Source: Dictyoglomaceae bacterium (GTDB lineage Bacteria > Dictyoglomota > Dictyoglomia > Dictyoglomales > Dictyoglomaceae). From it: DNA of 9,866 bases. The stretch's first letter is position 1; each line of letters begins with the position of its first letter. The notes under the pieces are model-generated. The model saw only the letters and a program-made list of their open reading frames with translations, was not told the origin of the DNA and searched no databases. Where the stretch lies: NCBI GenBank assembly GCA_028276205.1, contig JAPYWU010000041.1:1-9866 (forward strand), written 5' to 3'. Below are positions 1 to 6,208 of this stretch, piece by piece. The position numbers were made by a program, and so were the translations under genes.

Positions 1-1
1 G

Positions 2-496
2 AGAAATATTGTACTTAAAGGTTATGATGTCACAATAAAGGCTCTTGATAAGGTACAAAGTATGGAAGTATTTGAAGAGATAATACAAGATGGTTTTAAT
101 AAGGTTTTTCCTATAAAAATTGTGAGAGTTCCAGAAGGTGAAGTAGATGTGATAAATAATAAATTCTTCTATACTGTACCTAAGGTACCTCTATTTACCC
201 AAGGATCCTTAGTAGAAGAAATGAAAAGGAGAGGTCTTGGTAGGCCATCTACTTATGCTACTATTGTGAGTAGACTTCTTGAGAGAGGATATGTCATTGA
301 GAAGAACGGATATTTGATACCTACATCACTGGGTGAGAAGGTTTATAACTATCTTAATTCTAATGAAGATCGTTTTAGATTTGTTAAGGAAGATTTTACA
401 CGTGAGTTAGAAGGTTTAATGGATAAAGTAGAAAATGGAGAAGCAGATTATCAAGAGATACTAAAAAGTTTGAGAAATGAACTTAGAAAAAATTAG
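2..496 (+). CDS. rgy: Reverse gyrase (type IA topoisomerase), C-terminal end, partial
   Basis: The reading frame is open from the first bases of the window, so only the last 164 residues are present. The sequence shows the type IA topoisomerase signature LFTQGSLVEEMKRRGLGRPS followed by TYATIV and a winged-helix-like RLLERGYV segment. After this come PTSLGEKVYNYL and TRELEGLMDKVENG-ADYQEIL. In the family the first block belongs to the cleavage/strand-passage core. The closing block, TRELE-MD-VE-G-DYQE-L, resembles reverse gyrases more than ordinary TopA, which has TAEMEE-LD and usually further zinc fingers. Reverse gyrase introduces positive supercoils into DNA in the cytoplasm and marks hyperthermophiles and some thermophiles. 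The helicase domain and catalytic tyrosine lie outside the window, so a plain topoisomerase I remains possible. The gene overlaps murT by 20 nt. Confidence 0.75.
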   Translation, partial: RNIVLKGYDVTIKALDKVQSMEVFEEIIQDGFNKVFPIKIVRVPEGEVDVINNKFFYTVPKVPLFTQGSLVEEMKRRGLGRPSTYATIVSRLLERGYVIEKNGYLIPTSLGEKVYNYLNSNEDRFRFVKEDFTRELEGLMDKVENGEADYQEILKSLRNELRKN

Positions 497-1820
497 ATTT
501 TATTTAGCATTATTTTTAGGAAGACTTGTGTATTTTTTTATGAAAACCTTAGGATTGGATGCTACAACCTTTCCTGGTAAAGTAGCTTTAAAGATAGATC
601 CCAAATTTTTAACAAAGATAAAAGATAGATTTAATAGGATTATTCTTGTTACAGGTACAAATGGTAAGACTACTACTAATAATCTTATTTTTCAGATAGT
701 TACAAAATCAGGTTTTAAGGCTTTAGGAAATCTGGAGGGTGCAAATTTAAGAACTGGTATTGCTACTACTTTTATTAGAGATCCATCTTATTACGATTTT
801 GGGGTTTTTGAAGTAGATGAGGGTATATTTCCTTTTGTTTTTAAAGATCTTAAACCCGATTATGTTGTTATTACTAATTTTTTTAGAGATCAATTGGATA
901 GATATGGAGAGATCGATACTACCGTTGAGAAAATTAAAGGTAGTATAAAAGATAGTAGGAAACAGATATTAATACTCAATGCTGATGATCCTTTTGTTTC
1001 CAGATTTTCTGACCTTTCTAACAGAAAAATTTATTACGGTATAGGAAAGAAGATAAGAGAAAAGGATACAGAGGAAATAAAAGAGAGTATATATTGTCCT
1101 AAATGTGGAAAAAGACTTCATTATGAATTTTTTAATTATGCTCAGCTTGGTAGATACTTTTGTGAATGTGGCTTTAGAAATCCTGATTATGATTACTATA
1201 TAATATCAGCAGAATATAAAGAAAATAAGTGGTTTATCCATATAAAAGATGGGGATGAAGACCTTTTTTTAACCTTTATATATCCTGGTGTTTATAATTT
1301 GTATAACGTGGTCTCTGCCTATTCTGTTGGTAGGGTTTTGGGTATAGATAAGGAAAGTTTAAAAGATATAATTTCTAATTTTTCTTTTAGATTAGGAAGA
1401 CTGGAAAAATTTAACTATGAGGGATATGAGAGAATTCTTGTACTTGTAAAAAATCCTGCTGGTTATAATCAAGTGTTGGATACTATTAAAGATGATCCTA
1501 ATGAAAAAGTACTTCTTTTAATATTAAACGATAATATTGCAGATGGTAGAGATGTATCCTGGATATGGGATGTGGATTTTGAGAAGATAAGAGAAGATAA
1601 TATTTCCGCCATAATATGTTCAGGAACAAGGGCGGAAGATCTTTTAGTTAGATTGAAATATGCAGAAGTACCCCTTAATAAGATTGTTTTAGAGAATAAT
1701 CTTAATAATGCTATTCTTAAAATATTAAGTTTTAAGGCTAAAACATATATTCTTCCTACTTATACTGCTCTCTTTAAGAGTAGAAAATTGATAATGAAGA
1801 GGTTGAGAAATGGAACTTAA
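477..1820 (+). CDS. murT: Lipid II isoglutaminyl synthase, MurT subunit
   Basis: MurT is the Mur-ligase-like subunit that, with GatD, amidates the alpha-carboxyl of D-glutamate in lipid II to D-isoglutamine using ATP and glutamine-derived ammonia. Visible features are the P-loop GTNGKTT (residues 60-66), FEVDEG (111-116) and TNFFRDQLDRYGE (133-145). NADDPF (168-173) follows, then a four-cysteine zinc ribbon inserted in the middle domain (C207, C210, C229, C231). A C-terminal DUF1727 domain carries LVKNPAGYNQ (323-332) and LNDNIADGRDVSWIWD (350-365). Asp359 aligns with the aspartate reported to complete the GatD catalytic triad in Staphylococcus aureus. The length of 447 matches the family (about 437). 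The start overlaps the topoisomerase gene by 20 nt and has only a weak ribosome binding site, so translational coupling is likely. It acts at the cytoplasmic face of the membrane. Confidence 0.95.
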   Translation: MNLEKIRFYLALFLGRLVYFFMKTLGLDATTFPGKVALKIDPKFLTKIKDRFNRIILVTGTNGKTTTNNLIFQIVTKSGFKALGNLEGANLRTGIATTFIRDPSYYDFGVFEVDEGIFPFVFKDLKPDYVVITNFFRDQLDRYGEIDTTVEKIKGSIKDSRKQILILNADDPFVSRFSDLSNRKIYYGIGKKIREKDTEEIKESIYCPKCGKRLHYEFFNYAQLGRYFCECGFRNPDYDYYIISAEYKENKWFIHIKDGDEDLFLTFIYPGVYNLYNVVSAYSVGRVLGIDKESLKDIISNFSFRLGRLEKFNYEGYERILVLVKNPAGYNQVLDTIKDDPNEKVLLLILNDNIADGRDVSWIWDVDFEKIREDNISAIICSGTRAEDLLVRLKYAEVPLNKIVLENNLNNAILKILSFKAKTYILPTYTALFKSRKLIMKRLRNGT

Positions 1821-2580
1821 AATTCTTCATATGTACCCTGATCTTTTAAATCTTTATGGGGATAGAGGAAATATTATAGTTCTTGAGAGAAGGGCAAGAT
1901 GGAGAGGAATAAAAGTAGAGGTTTTAAATTTTACAAGAGATAAAGAGGAAGATATAGAGAAGGCAGATATTATTTTTTTAGGTGGAGGCTCTGATAGGGA
2001 ACAAGAACTTCTGTTTTCTCATATAATTAAGTTTAGAGATATACTAAAAGATTTGATTGAAGAAAATATAGTATTTCTTGCCATATGTGGAGGTTATCAG
2101 CTTCTTGGCGAATATTACTTAGATGCTTATGGAAATAAGATTGAGGGTTTATCTATATTAAATTTTTATACGCAGGCTGAAAAGGGAAGACTTATAGGAA
2201 ATATACTTATAGAGGTGGATCTTCCTATATATCCAAAGACTCTTGTTGGATTTGAAAACCATGGTGGAAGGACATATCACAATTATAAATCCTTAGGTAA
2301 AGTTATTAAAGGATATGGAAATAATGGAAAAGATTTTACTGAAGGTATTATCTATAAAAATCTTATAGGTACTTATCTCCATGGACCTCTTCTTTCAAAA
2401 AATCCTCATCTTGCGGATTTTATTATAAAAAGGGCATTAGAGAGAAAATATAATATGGAGATTGAACTTTCTAAATTGAATGATGAAGAGGAATTTTTGG
2501 CTCATTATAGAATTAAAGAAAGAATACTAAAGGAAGGAGGGAGATTTAATATCTCCCTCTCCAAGAGGTTATTTTTCTAA
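1810..2580 (+). CDS. gatD: Lipid II isoglutaminyl synthase, GatD glutaminase subunit
   Basis: This is a class I glutamine amidotransferase of the CobB/CobQ type that releases ammonia from glutamine for MurT. The family motifs are intact: LNLYGDRGNI (13-22), LGGGSDREQ (57-65), the nucleophile Cys93 in AICGGYQLLG, GFENHGGRTYH (147-157) and the catalytic His191 in GTYLHGP. The start overlaps the end of murT by 11 nt and has an AAGAGG ribosome binding site at 1797-1802, 7 nt away, which fits tight coupling of two subunits. The protein has 256 residues, against about 243 in S. aureus. The last dozen or so residues (GGRFNISLSKRLFF) are encoded by a terminator-like hairpin and are probably not functional. 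The 3' end overlaps the convergent bacterioferritin-like gene by 12 nt. Confidence 0.95.
   Translation: MELKILHMYPDLLNLYGDRGNIIVLERRARWRGIKVEVLNFTRDKEEDIEKADIIFLGGGSDREQELLFSHIIKFRDILKDLIEENIVFLAICGGYQLLGEYYLDAYGNKIEGLSILNFYTQAEKGRLIGNILIEVDLPIYPKTLVGFENHGGRTYHNYKSLGKVIKGYGNNGKDFTEGIIYKNLIGTYLHGPLLSKNPHLADFIIKRALERKYNMEIELSKLNDEEEFLAHYRIKERILKEGGRFNISLSKRLFF
2537..2576. terminator. Hairpin terminator inside the 3' end of gatD, possibly bidirectional
   Basis: GAGGGAGAT (2537-2545) pairs perfectly with ATCTCCCTC (2551-2559) around a 5-nt loop, TTAAT, giving a 9-bp stem plus a flanking G-U pair. On the + strand a T-rich stretch (TTATTTTT, 2569-2576) follows about 9 nt later. On the - strand the hairpin is followed by CTTCCTTT. 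It lies between two convergent genes, the usual place for a shared terminator. The T-run is not immediately adjacent, so the efficiency is uncertain. Confidence 0.6.
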
Positions 2581-2985
2581 TAGAGAAGTAAAGGTATCGT
2601 GATGTTCTTCCTCGTCTTTTAATATTTCTTCAAAGATCTTTGCTGTAGTAATGTCTCCTTCAGATCTTGCTTTTTCAATAATCTTTTTATAAAGATTTAT
2701 AGCATTTTCTTCATCTTTAACATCCTGCTCTAACATCTCTTTCAAGTTTTCTCCTACGAATATAGGGGATGGTTTAGTAGTAGGAATTCCCCCAAGGTAA
2801 AATAGTCTTTCTGCTATAATTTCTGCATGTTTCATTTCCTGTATTGAGATTTTTTTTAGTTCATCTTTTACAGCAAAATGTTCAGGACCTTTCCATTGTA
2901 CATGTTGCCATATGTATTGAATGGATACTTGGATCTCCCTTGCTATAGCATCATTTAAAAGATCTAATAGTTCTTTGGATGCCAT
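2569..2985 (-). CDS. bfr: Bacterioferritin-like diiron ferritin subunit
   Basis: This is a four-helix ferritin-like protein of 138 residues, predicted to oxidise ferrous iron at a diiron site and probably to store it or detoxify peroxide. From the ATG at 2985, the ligands line up with Escherichia coli Bfr: Glu17 (E18), Glu50 and His53 in EMKHAE (E51, H54), Glu92 (E94), and Glu125 and His128 in DEEEHH (E127, H130). Met51 sits at the place of the haem-ligating Met52, so haem binding at a dimer interface is possible. The protein is about 20 residues shorter than E. coli Bfr (158), lacking most of the C-terminal fifth helix. It has its own promoter and a PerR-like box upstream. A rubrerythrin-like role is less likely because no rubredoxin CxxC knuckle is present. 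A GTG start at 2994 would overlap the ribosome binding site, so ATG 2985 is preferred. Confidence 0.85.
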   Translation of the reverse strand: MASKELLDLLNDAIAREIQVSIQYIWQHVQWKGPEHFAVKDELKKISIQEMKHAEIIAERLFYLGGIPTTKPSPIFVGENLKEMLEQDVKDEENAINLYKKIIEKARSEGDITTAKIFEEILKDEEEHHDTFTSLLEK

Positions 2986-2993
2986 TTCGTCCA

Positions 2994-2998
2994 CCTCC
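2994..2998 (-). promoter_or_regulatory. Ribosome binding site deciding the bacterioferritin start
   Basis: Reading the - strand, GGAGG spans 2998-2994 within GGGGAGGTGG and lies 8 nt before ATG 2985-2983. The alternative GTG start (2994-2992) begins on the last G of this motif and would leave no spacer, so the ATG giving MASKELL is the likely start. Confidence 0.8.
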
Positions 2999-3013
2999 CC
3001 ATTGTAAATATTT

Positions 3014-3028
3014 TTATATTCATTATAA
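3014..3028. promoter_or_regulatory. PerR/Fur-type operator candidate over the bacterioferritin promoter
   Basis: TTATATTCATTATAA matches the published PerR box TTATAATNATTATAA at 13 of 14 defined positions. It covers the whole -10 element (3022-3027) and the predicted transcription start near 3015, where a bound repressor would block RNA polymerase. PerR and related Fur-family repressors control ferritin/Dps genes in many bacteria. The background is AT-rich and one half-site coincides with the -10 hexamer, so chance is a real alternative. No regulator gene is visible in the window. Confidence 0.45.
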
Positions 3029-3050
3029 TTTTACTTCTTTTTAAAAGCAA
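3022..3050 (-). promoter_or_regulatory. Sigma-70-type promoter of the bacterioferritin-like gene
   Basis: On the - strand, TTGCTT (3050-3045) is followed after exactly 17 nt by a perfect TATAAT (3027-3022). The predicted start near 3015 gives a leader of about 30 nt ending at the strong ribosome binding site. The promoter lies in the short gap after the apgM stop codon, so the ferritin gene can be expressed independently of apgM. Confidence 0.65.
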
Positions 3051-3054
3051 GTCC

Positions 3055-4314
3055 CTATTCCTTTGCAATTTTTACAAGTAATGGCATTAATTCGGTTCCT
3101 TTAATTCTTCCAAGGCTCCCTTTTGCACAAGCACTTTCTCCAAAATAATCTAAACCATCGGGTGTTATTCCTGAAGTTATGACCATTAATGGTACAGGAT
3201 CTTCAGAATGGGATTTTAAGGAGCAAGGTGTTGCATGGTCAGCAGTTACAGCAATTACCACCTTGGATAGATTCAATTTAGGTATTAAATTTTCAAAGAA
3301 GATAGAATCTATTTTCTCTATACTTTCAATTTTTTTATCATATAATCCATCGTGTCCTGGTACATCTGGCCCTTTTAGATGAGCATAAACTCCATCATAA
3401 TGTTCTAATGCATATAATACTTTCTCTGCCCAAAGTTTATAATCAGTGGAATCTTCTATGGGAACTTCTTTCATACCTGTAAGAAGAGCTATTCCTCTTT
3501 CTACAGGCATTTCTACAATACTTCCAAAGGTAAGTCCATATAAACTTTGTAGTGTAGGAACCTTAGGTAAGGAGTCCCCTGCATCTCTTAAAAGGATTAT
3601 ATTGGCAGGTTTTTTGCCTTCTGCTTTTCTCTTTTTGTTTATCTCTGAATTTTTTAGTACCTCAAAAGCTTTCATTACAAATTCATTGGTAAGTCTTGCA
3701 GATTCTTTTGCCTCTTCTGAATTATCAAGAGGAACACATTTTTGAACTTCCTTAGGAGGATTTGCAATAGCAATACTATAAGGTCCATGTCTCTTATATC
3801 CTGGATCTATGTTCTCTACATTAGCTGAAAGTTTGCCATCCTTCTTTCTTATAACTAAAACTCCTCTGTGTCCTACTGTTGCTTTAAATACAAAATCAGC
3901 TCCATCTAATTTAACCTTTTGGTTTACTTCTTCTGCTAAGGCTTTTGCTTCTTCGGTTGATAAATTTCTTCCAGCCCTTCTGTCTAAGATTTCAAGAGTT
4001 TCTTCGTTTACTGTTGCAAAATTGGCTCTCCAGGCCAAATCTCCATCTCTTACTTCAATATCAGCACCATGAGCCTCTAATGGACCTCTTCCAGTATAAT
4101 ATTTATCTACATCATAACCCAAGATACTAAGAACTGCTGCATCTGATTCAGGAGCTATACCAGGCCCAATAGGATCCATAAGCCCCAGTTTTGCCTTTTT
4201 AGCTAACGCATCCATATTGGGAGTTTTTGCTACTTCTAACTCGGTCTTTCCGTTTAATTTTGGATCAGGAGTGCCTCCTAGTCCATCTAAAACAATGTAG
4301 AGTATTTTTTTCAT
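3055..4314 (-). CDS. apgM: Cofactor-independent phosphoglycerate mutase, archaeal type (ApgM)
   Basis: This enzyme interconverts 3-phosphoglycerate and 2-phosphoglycerate in cytoplasmic glycolysis/gluconeogenesis. It belongs to the alkaline-phosphatase superfamily and needs divalent metal. Visible features are Asp10 in IVLDGLGG, the predicted phosphoserine Ser57 in APESDAA, and YYTGRGPLEAHG (72-83). Further on are FKATVGHRGVLVI (143-155), Asp317 and His321 in KGPDVPGHDG, Asp359-His360 in TADHATPCSLKSHSEDPVP and His369 in the same segment. The 419 residues fit the archaeal ApgM family (about 400-415), shorter than the bacterial GpmI type (about 510). The ribosome binding site GGAGG (4325-4321) is 6 nt from the ATG. 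The gene is divergent from the diguanylate cyclase gene across 144 nt, and bfr follows 69 nt downstream with its own promoter. I found no convincing promoter for apgM itself. Confidence 0.93.
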   Translation of the reverse strand: MKKILYIVLDGLGGTPDPKLNGKTELEVAKTPNMDALAKKAKLGLMDPIGPGIAPESDAAVLSILGYDVDKYYTGRGPLEAHGADIEVRDGDLAWRANFATVNEETLEILDRRAGRNLSTEEAKALAEEVNQKVKLDGADFVFKATVGHRGVLVIRKKDGKLSANVENIDPGYKRHGPYSIAIANPPKEVQKCVPLDNSEEAKESARLTNEFVMKAFEVLKNSEINKKRKAEGKKPANIILLRDAGDSLPKVPTLQSLYGLTFGSIVEMPVERGIALLTGMKEVPIEDSTDYKLWAEKVLYALEHYDGVYAHLKGPDVPGHDGLYDKKIESIEKIDSIFFENLIPKLNLSKVVIAVTADHATPCSLKSHSEDPVPLMVITSGITPDGLDYFGESACAKGSLGRIKGTELMPLLVKIAKE

Positions 4315-4336
4315 GTTTCTCCTCCTTTCTAAAGAT

Positions 4337-4364
4337 TTGATTTAACATAGTAAGATTTTATCAT
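4337..4364 (+). promoter_or_regulatory. Possible promoter of the diguanylate cyclase gene
   Basis: TTGATT (4337-4342) is followed after 16 nt by TATCAT (4359-4364), matching the consensus at 4/6 and 5/6. It would start a transcript near 4371 with a leader of about 88 nt. A weaker alternative is TTGTAA (4384-4389) and TAAATT (4408-4413) with an 18-nt spacer. The AT-rich background makes both uncertain. Confidence 0.35.
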
Positions 4365-4458
4365 GAAGATTATGTGAATGGTATTGTAATTTTTTTAAAA
4401 TTTGTGGTAAATTAAAAGAGATTATCAGAATGACTAAATAGGGGGGAAGATATAAAAA

Positions 4459-6126
4459 ATGATTATAATGCAATGGCTGAAATTAAAGGATCTCTTACCT
4501 ACTTTTATATATGATCATATAAATTATCCTGTATTTTTTACAGATGAAAATCTAAAATTAGTCTTTTACAATAAGGCTTTTGAACAAGCTTTTCTAAAGA
4601 ATAATGAAAAGGTTATAGGAAAAAATCTTTTTGATGTAACACCTCAGCTAAAGGATAAATCTCTTTATTATATGAGAGCTATTAATGGTGAGAAAATTGA
4701 TTTATTCGAGAATTATAAAGAATTTTCTATTTATCCATTGGTCAATGAAGGTAAAGTATTAGGTACGGTTACAACTATAGAGGATAAGATTGATGAGATA
4801 AACTTTAATAGTTTGGTAGAGGTTTTTCAAGGATTAGGAAGAAAAAACAACTTAGATAATGAGAAAATCATTTTCGATAAAATTATTCACGTGTTTGAAG
4901 CAAAATTTGGTTGTGTAATACTTGTAGATAATGGAGATTTAAAATTTAGACTTTTTACTGAGCCTTTAGAAGGAGAATTTAAGAAAGAAGATGATAAGTA
5001 TGTATATTATCATGTGATAAACAAGGATAAAGTAATGTATTTTCCAGATGTGAGAAAAAGCCAGATAAAGACAATGACATTAAAATCCTTATCCACTATT
5101 GGGATTCCTTTAAGGAAGAATAATTCTATTTTTGGAATACTCATTTTAGAATTTAGAAAGATAGATCCATTAGATGATAAGCTTATGTCCTATCTATTAA
5201 TATGGTCGAATTTACTTGCAGATATGATTTTTGAAAATCTTTTATGGGAAAATTATAAAGAGTTAGAAGATAGGTTTAGGCTTCTTTCGGAACAATCTCT
5301 AATTGGGGTCTGTATTGTACAAGATGAGAAAATTGTATATGTCAATCCTCAACTTATAGAAATTTTGGGATATCCTTTAGAATTTAACAATATTAATGAT
5401 TTAGCAAAATTAGTAGTTTCTGAGAATAGGCAGAGATTCTTATTGAGATATAAGGAATTGACTGAAAGAAAACTTGGTTATATTATCGATGAATTCAAGT
5501 GCATAAGAAGTATAGATAGAAAGCCTGTTTACATTGAGGTTTGTGCTGTAAATACTATATACAAGGGTAAATCCGCTGTATTATATACGTTTTTAGATAT
5601 CTCTTATAGAAAAGCCTTAGAAGAAGAGTTAAAACAGATATCTAATACTGATCCCTTAACAGGCTTATATAATCGTAGGGGGTTTATTACATTAGCTGAA
5701 CATACCATAAGTTTAACAAAGAGACTGAAGAAAAAACTTGTGCTTATATTTATTGATCTTGATAATATGAAGGTAATAAATGATAATTTAGGGCATAATG
5801 TGGGAGATATGGCTCTTAAAGAAACTGCAGAAATTTTAAGAAGTACATTTAGAGAAAATGATATTTTGGCACGAGTTGGAGGAGATGAATTTGTAGTATT
5901 AGGAATTGTAGAAAAAGATGAGGATAAGGATGAACTTATTGTAAGATTAAACAAGAAGATTGAGGAGAAAAATAGTATGGAAAATAGAATATATAGACTT
6001 TCTTTAAGTTATGGCACTATCATCTTTGGCCCAGAAGAGCAAAAATCTATTGAAGAGCTTCTTGATAAGGCTGATAAGTTAATGTATGAAAACAAAAAGA
6101 AGAAAAAGGCATTAACTAACGGTTGA
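4459..6126 (+). CDS. Soluble sensor diguanylate cyclase (PAS-GAF-PAS-GGDEF)
   Basis: This protein is predicted to condense two GTP into cyclic di-GMP. It has a PAS-like domain (about 10-110, with VFFTDENLKLVFYNKAFE), a GAF-like domain (about 120-262), a second PAS domain (about 270-388, with VNPQLIEILGYP and ending FLDISYRKALEEEL) and a GGDEF domain (about 395-548). The GGDEF domain begins with TDPLTGLYNRRGF and has metal-binding Asp433 in FIDLDNMK and NDNLGHNVGD. The signature GGDEF (474-478) is intact. An RxxD inhibitory site (R465-D468) lies exactly five residues before it, so product inhibition is expected. No transmembrane segment is visible, so the signal is probably cytoplasmic; the ligand is unknown. 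The ribosome binding site GGGGGGAAG (4441-4449) is 9 nt before ATG 4459, which favours it over the ATG at 4468. No EAL or HD-GYP domain is present. Confidence 0.9.
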   Translation: MIIMQWLKLKDLLPTFIYDHINYPVFFTDENLKLVFYNKAFEQAFLKNNEKVIGKNLFDVTPQLKDKSLYYMRAINGEKIDLFENYKEFSIYPLVNEGKVLGTVTTIEDKIDEINFNSLVEVFQGLGRKNNLDNEKIIFDKIIHVFEAKFGCVILVDNGDLKFRLFTEPLEGEFKKEDDKYVYYHVINKDKVMYFPDVRKSQIKTMTLKSLSTIGIPLRKNNSIFGILILEFRKIDPLDDKLMSYLLIWSNLLADMIFENLLWENYKELEDRFRLLSEQSLIGVCIVQDEKIVYVNPQLIEILGYPLEFNNINDLAKLVVSENRQRFLLRYKELTERKLGYIIDEFKCIRSIDRKPVYIEVCAVNTIYKGKSAVLYTFLDISYRKALEEELKQISNTDPLTGLYNRRGFITLAEHTISLTKRLKKKLVLIFIDLDNMKVINDNLGHNVGDMALKETAEILRSTFRENDILARVGGDEFVVLGIVEKDEDKDELIVRLNKKIEEKNSMENRIYRLSLSYGTIIFGPEEQKSIEELLDKADKLMYENKKKKKALTNG

Positions 6127-6130
6127 TAAG

Positions 6131-6146
6131 AGTGACTTATATCACT
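6131..6146. promoter_or_regulatory. CRP/FNR-family-like operator candidate
   Basis: AGTGACTTATATCACT is a palindrome with arms AGTGA and TCACT separated by 6 nt. It matches the CRP consensus TGTGA-N6-TCACA at 8 of 10 arm positions. Its centre (between 6138 and 6139) is about 42.5 nt upstream of the predicted start at 6181, the spacing of class II CRP activation sites, and the promoter there has a poor -35 element. It could instead be a weak 5-bp RNA hairpin at the end of the upstream gene. Confidence 0.4.
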
Positions 6147-6174
6147 TAAATAGACTTTAAAGTTATTGTATACT
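6146..6174 (+). promoter_or_regulatory. Predicted promoter of the PEGA-repeat protein gene
   Basis: A good -10 element TATACT (6169-6174, 5/6 match) has only a poor -35, TTAAAT (6146-6151, 3/6), at 17 nt. The weak -35 next to the CRP-like palindrome suggests an activator-dependent promoter. The predicted start at 6181 gives a 28-nt leader that contains the GGGAGG ribosome binding site (6195-6200), 8 nt before the ATG. Confidence 0.45.
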
Positions 6175-6208
6175 CATCTGAGAAGAACTTCAAAGGGAGG
6201 TTAAAGGT

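Noticed and set aside
2986..2994. GTG start giving a bacterioferritin three residues longer
   Set aside because: The GTG overlaps the GGAGG ribosome binding site; the ATG at 2985 has ideal 8-nt spacing.
3179..4130. Several open frames of 61-99 codons on the + strand opposite apgM
   Set aside because: They lie wholly within the clearly conserved apgM gene on the other strand, lack recognisable domains and have serine/leucine/phenylalanine-rich compositions typical of antisense shadows.
4388..4402. Palindrome AATTTT-TTT-AAAATT in the apgM/cyclase intergenic region as an operator
   Set aside because: It is only A and T bases in AT-rich DNA, matches no known operator consensus, and has no clear relation to a confident promoter.
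4371..4458. Cyclic di-GMP riboswitch in the leader of the diguanylate cyclase gene
   Set aside because: No GEMM-type conserved core or stem arrangement could be seen; the leader is AT-rich and largely unstructured.
5604..5954. Open frame of 116 codons on the - strand inside the diguanylate cyclase gene
   Set aside because: It is antisense to the conserved GGDEF domain and its serine-rich translation has no recognisable features.
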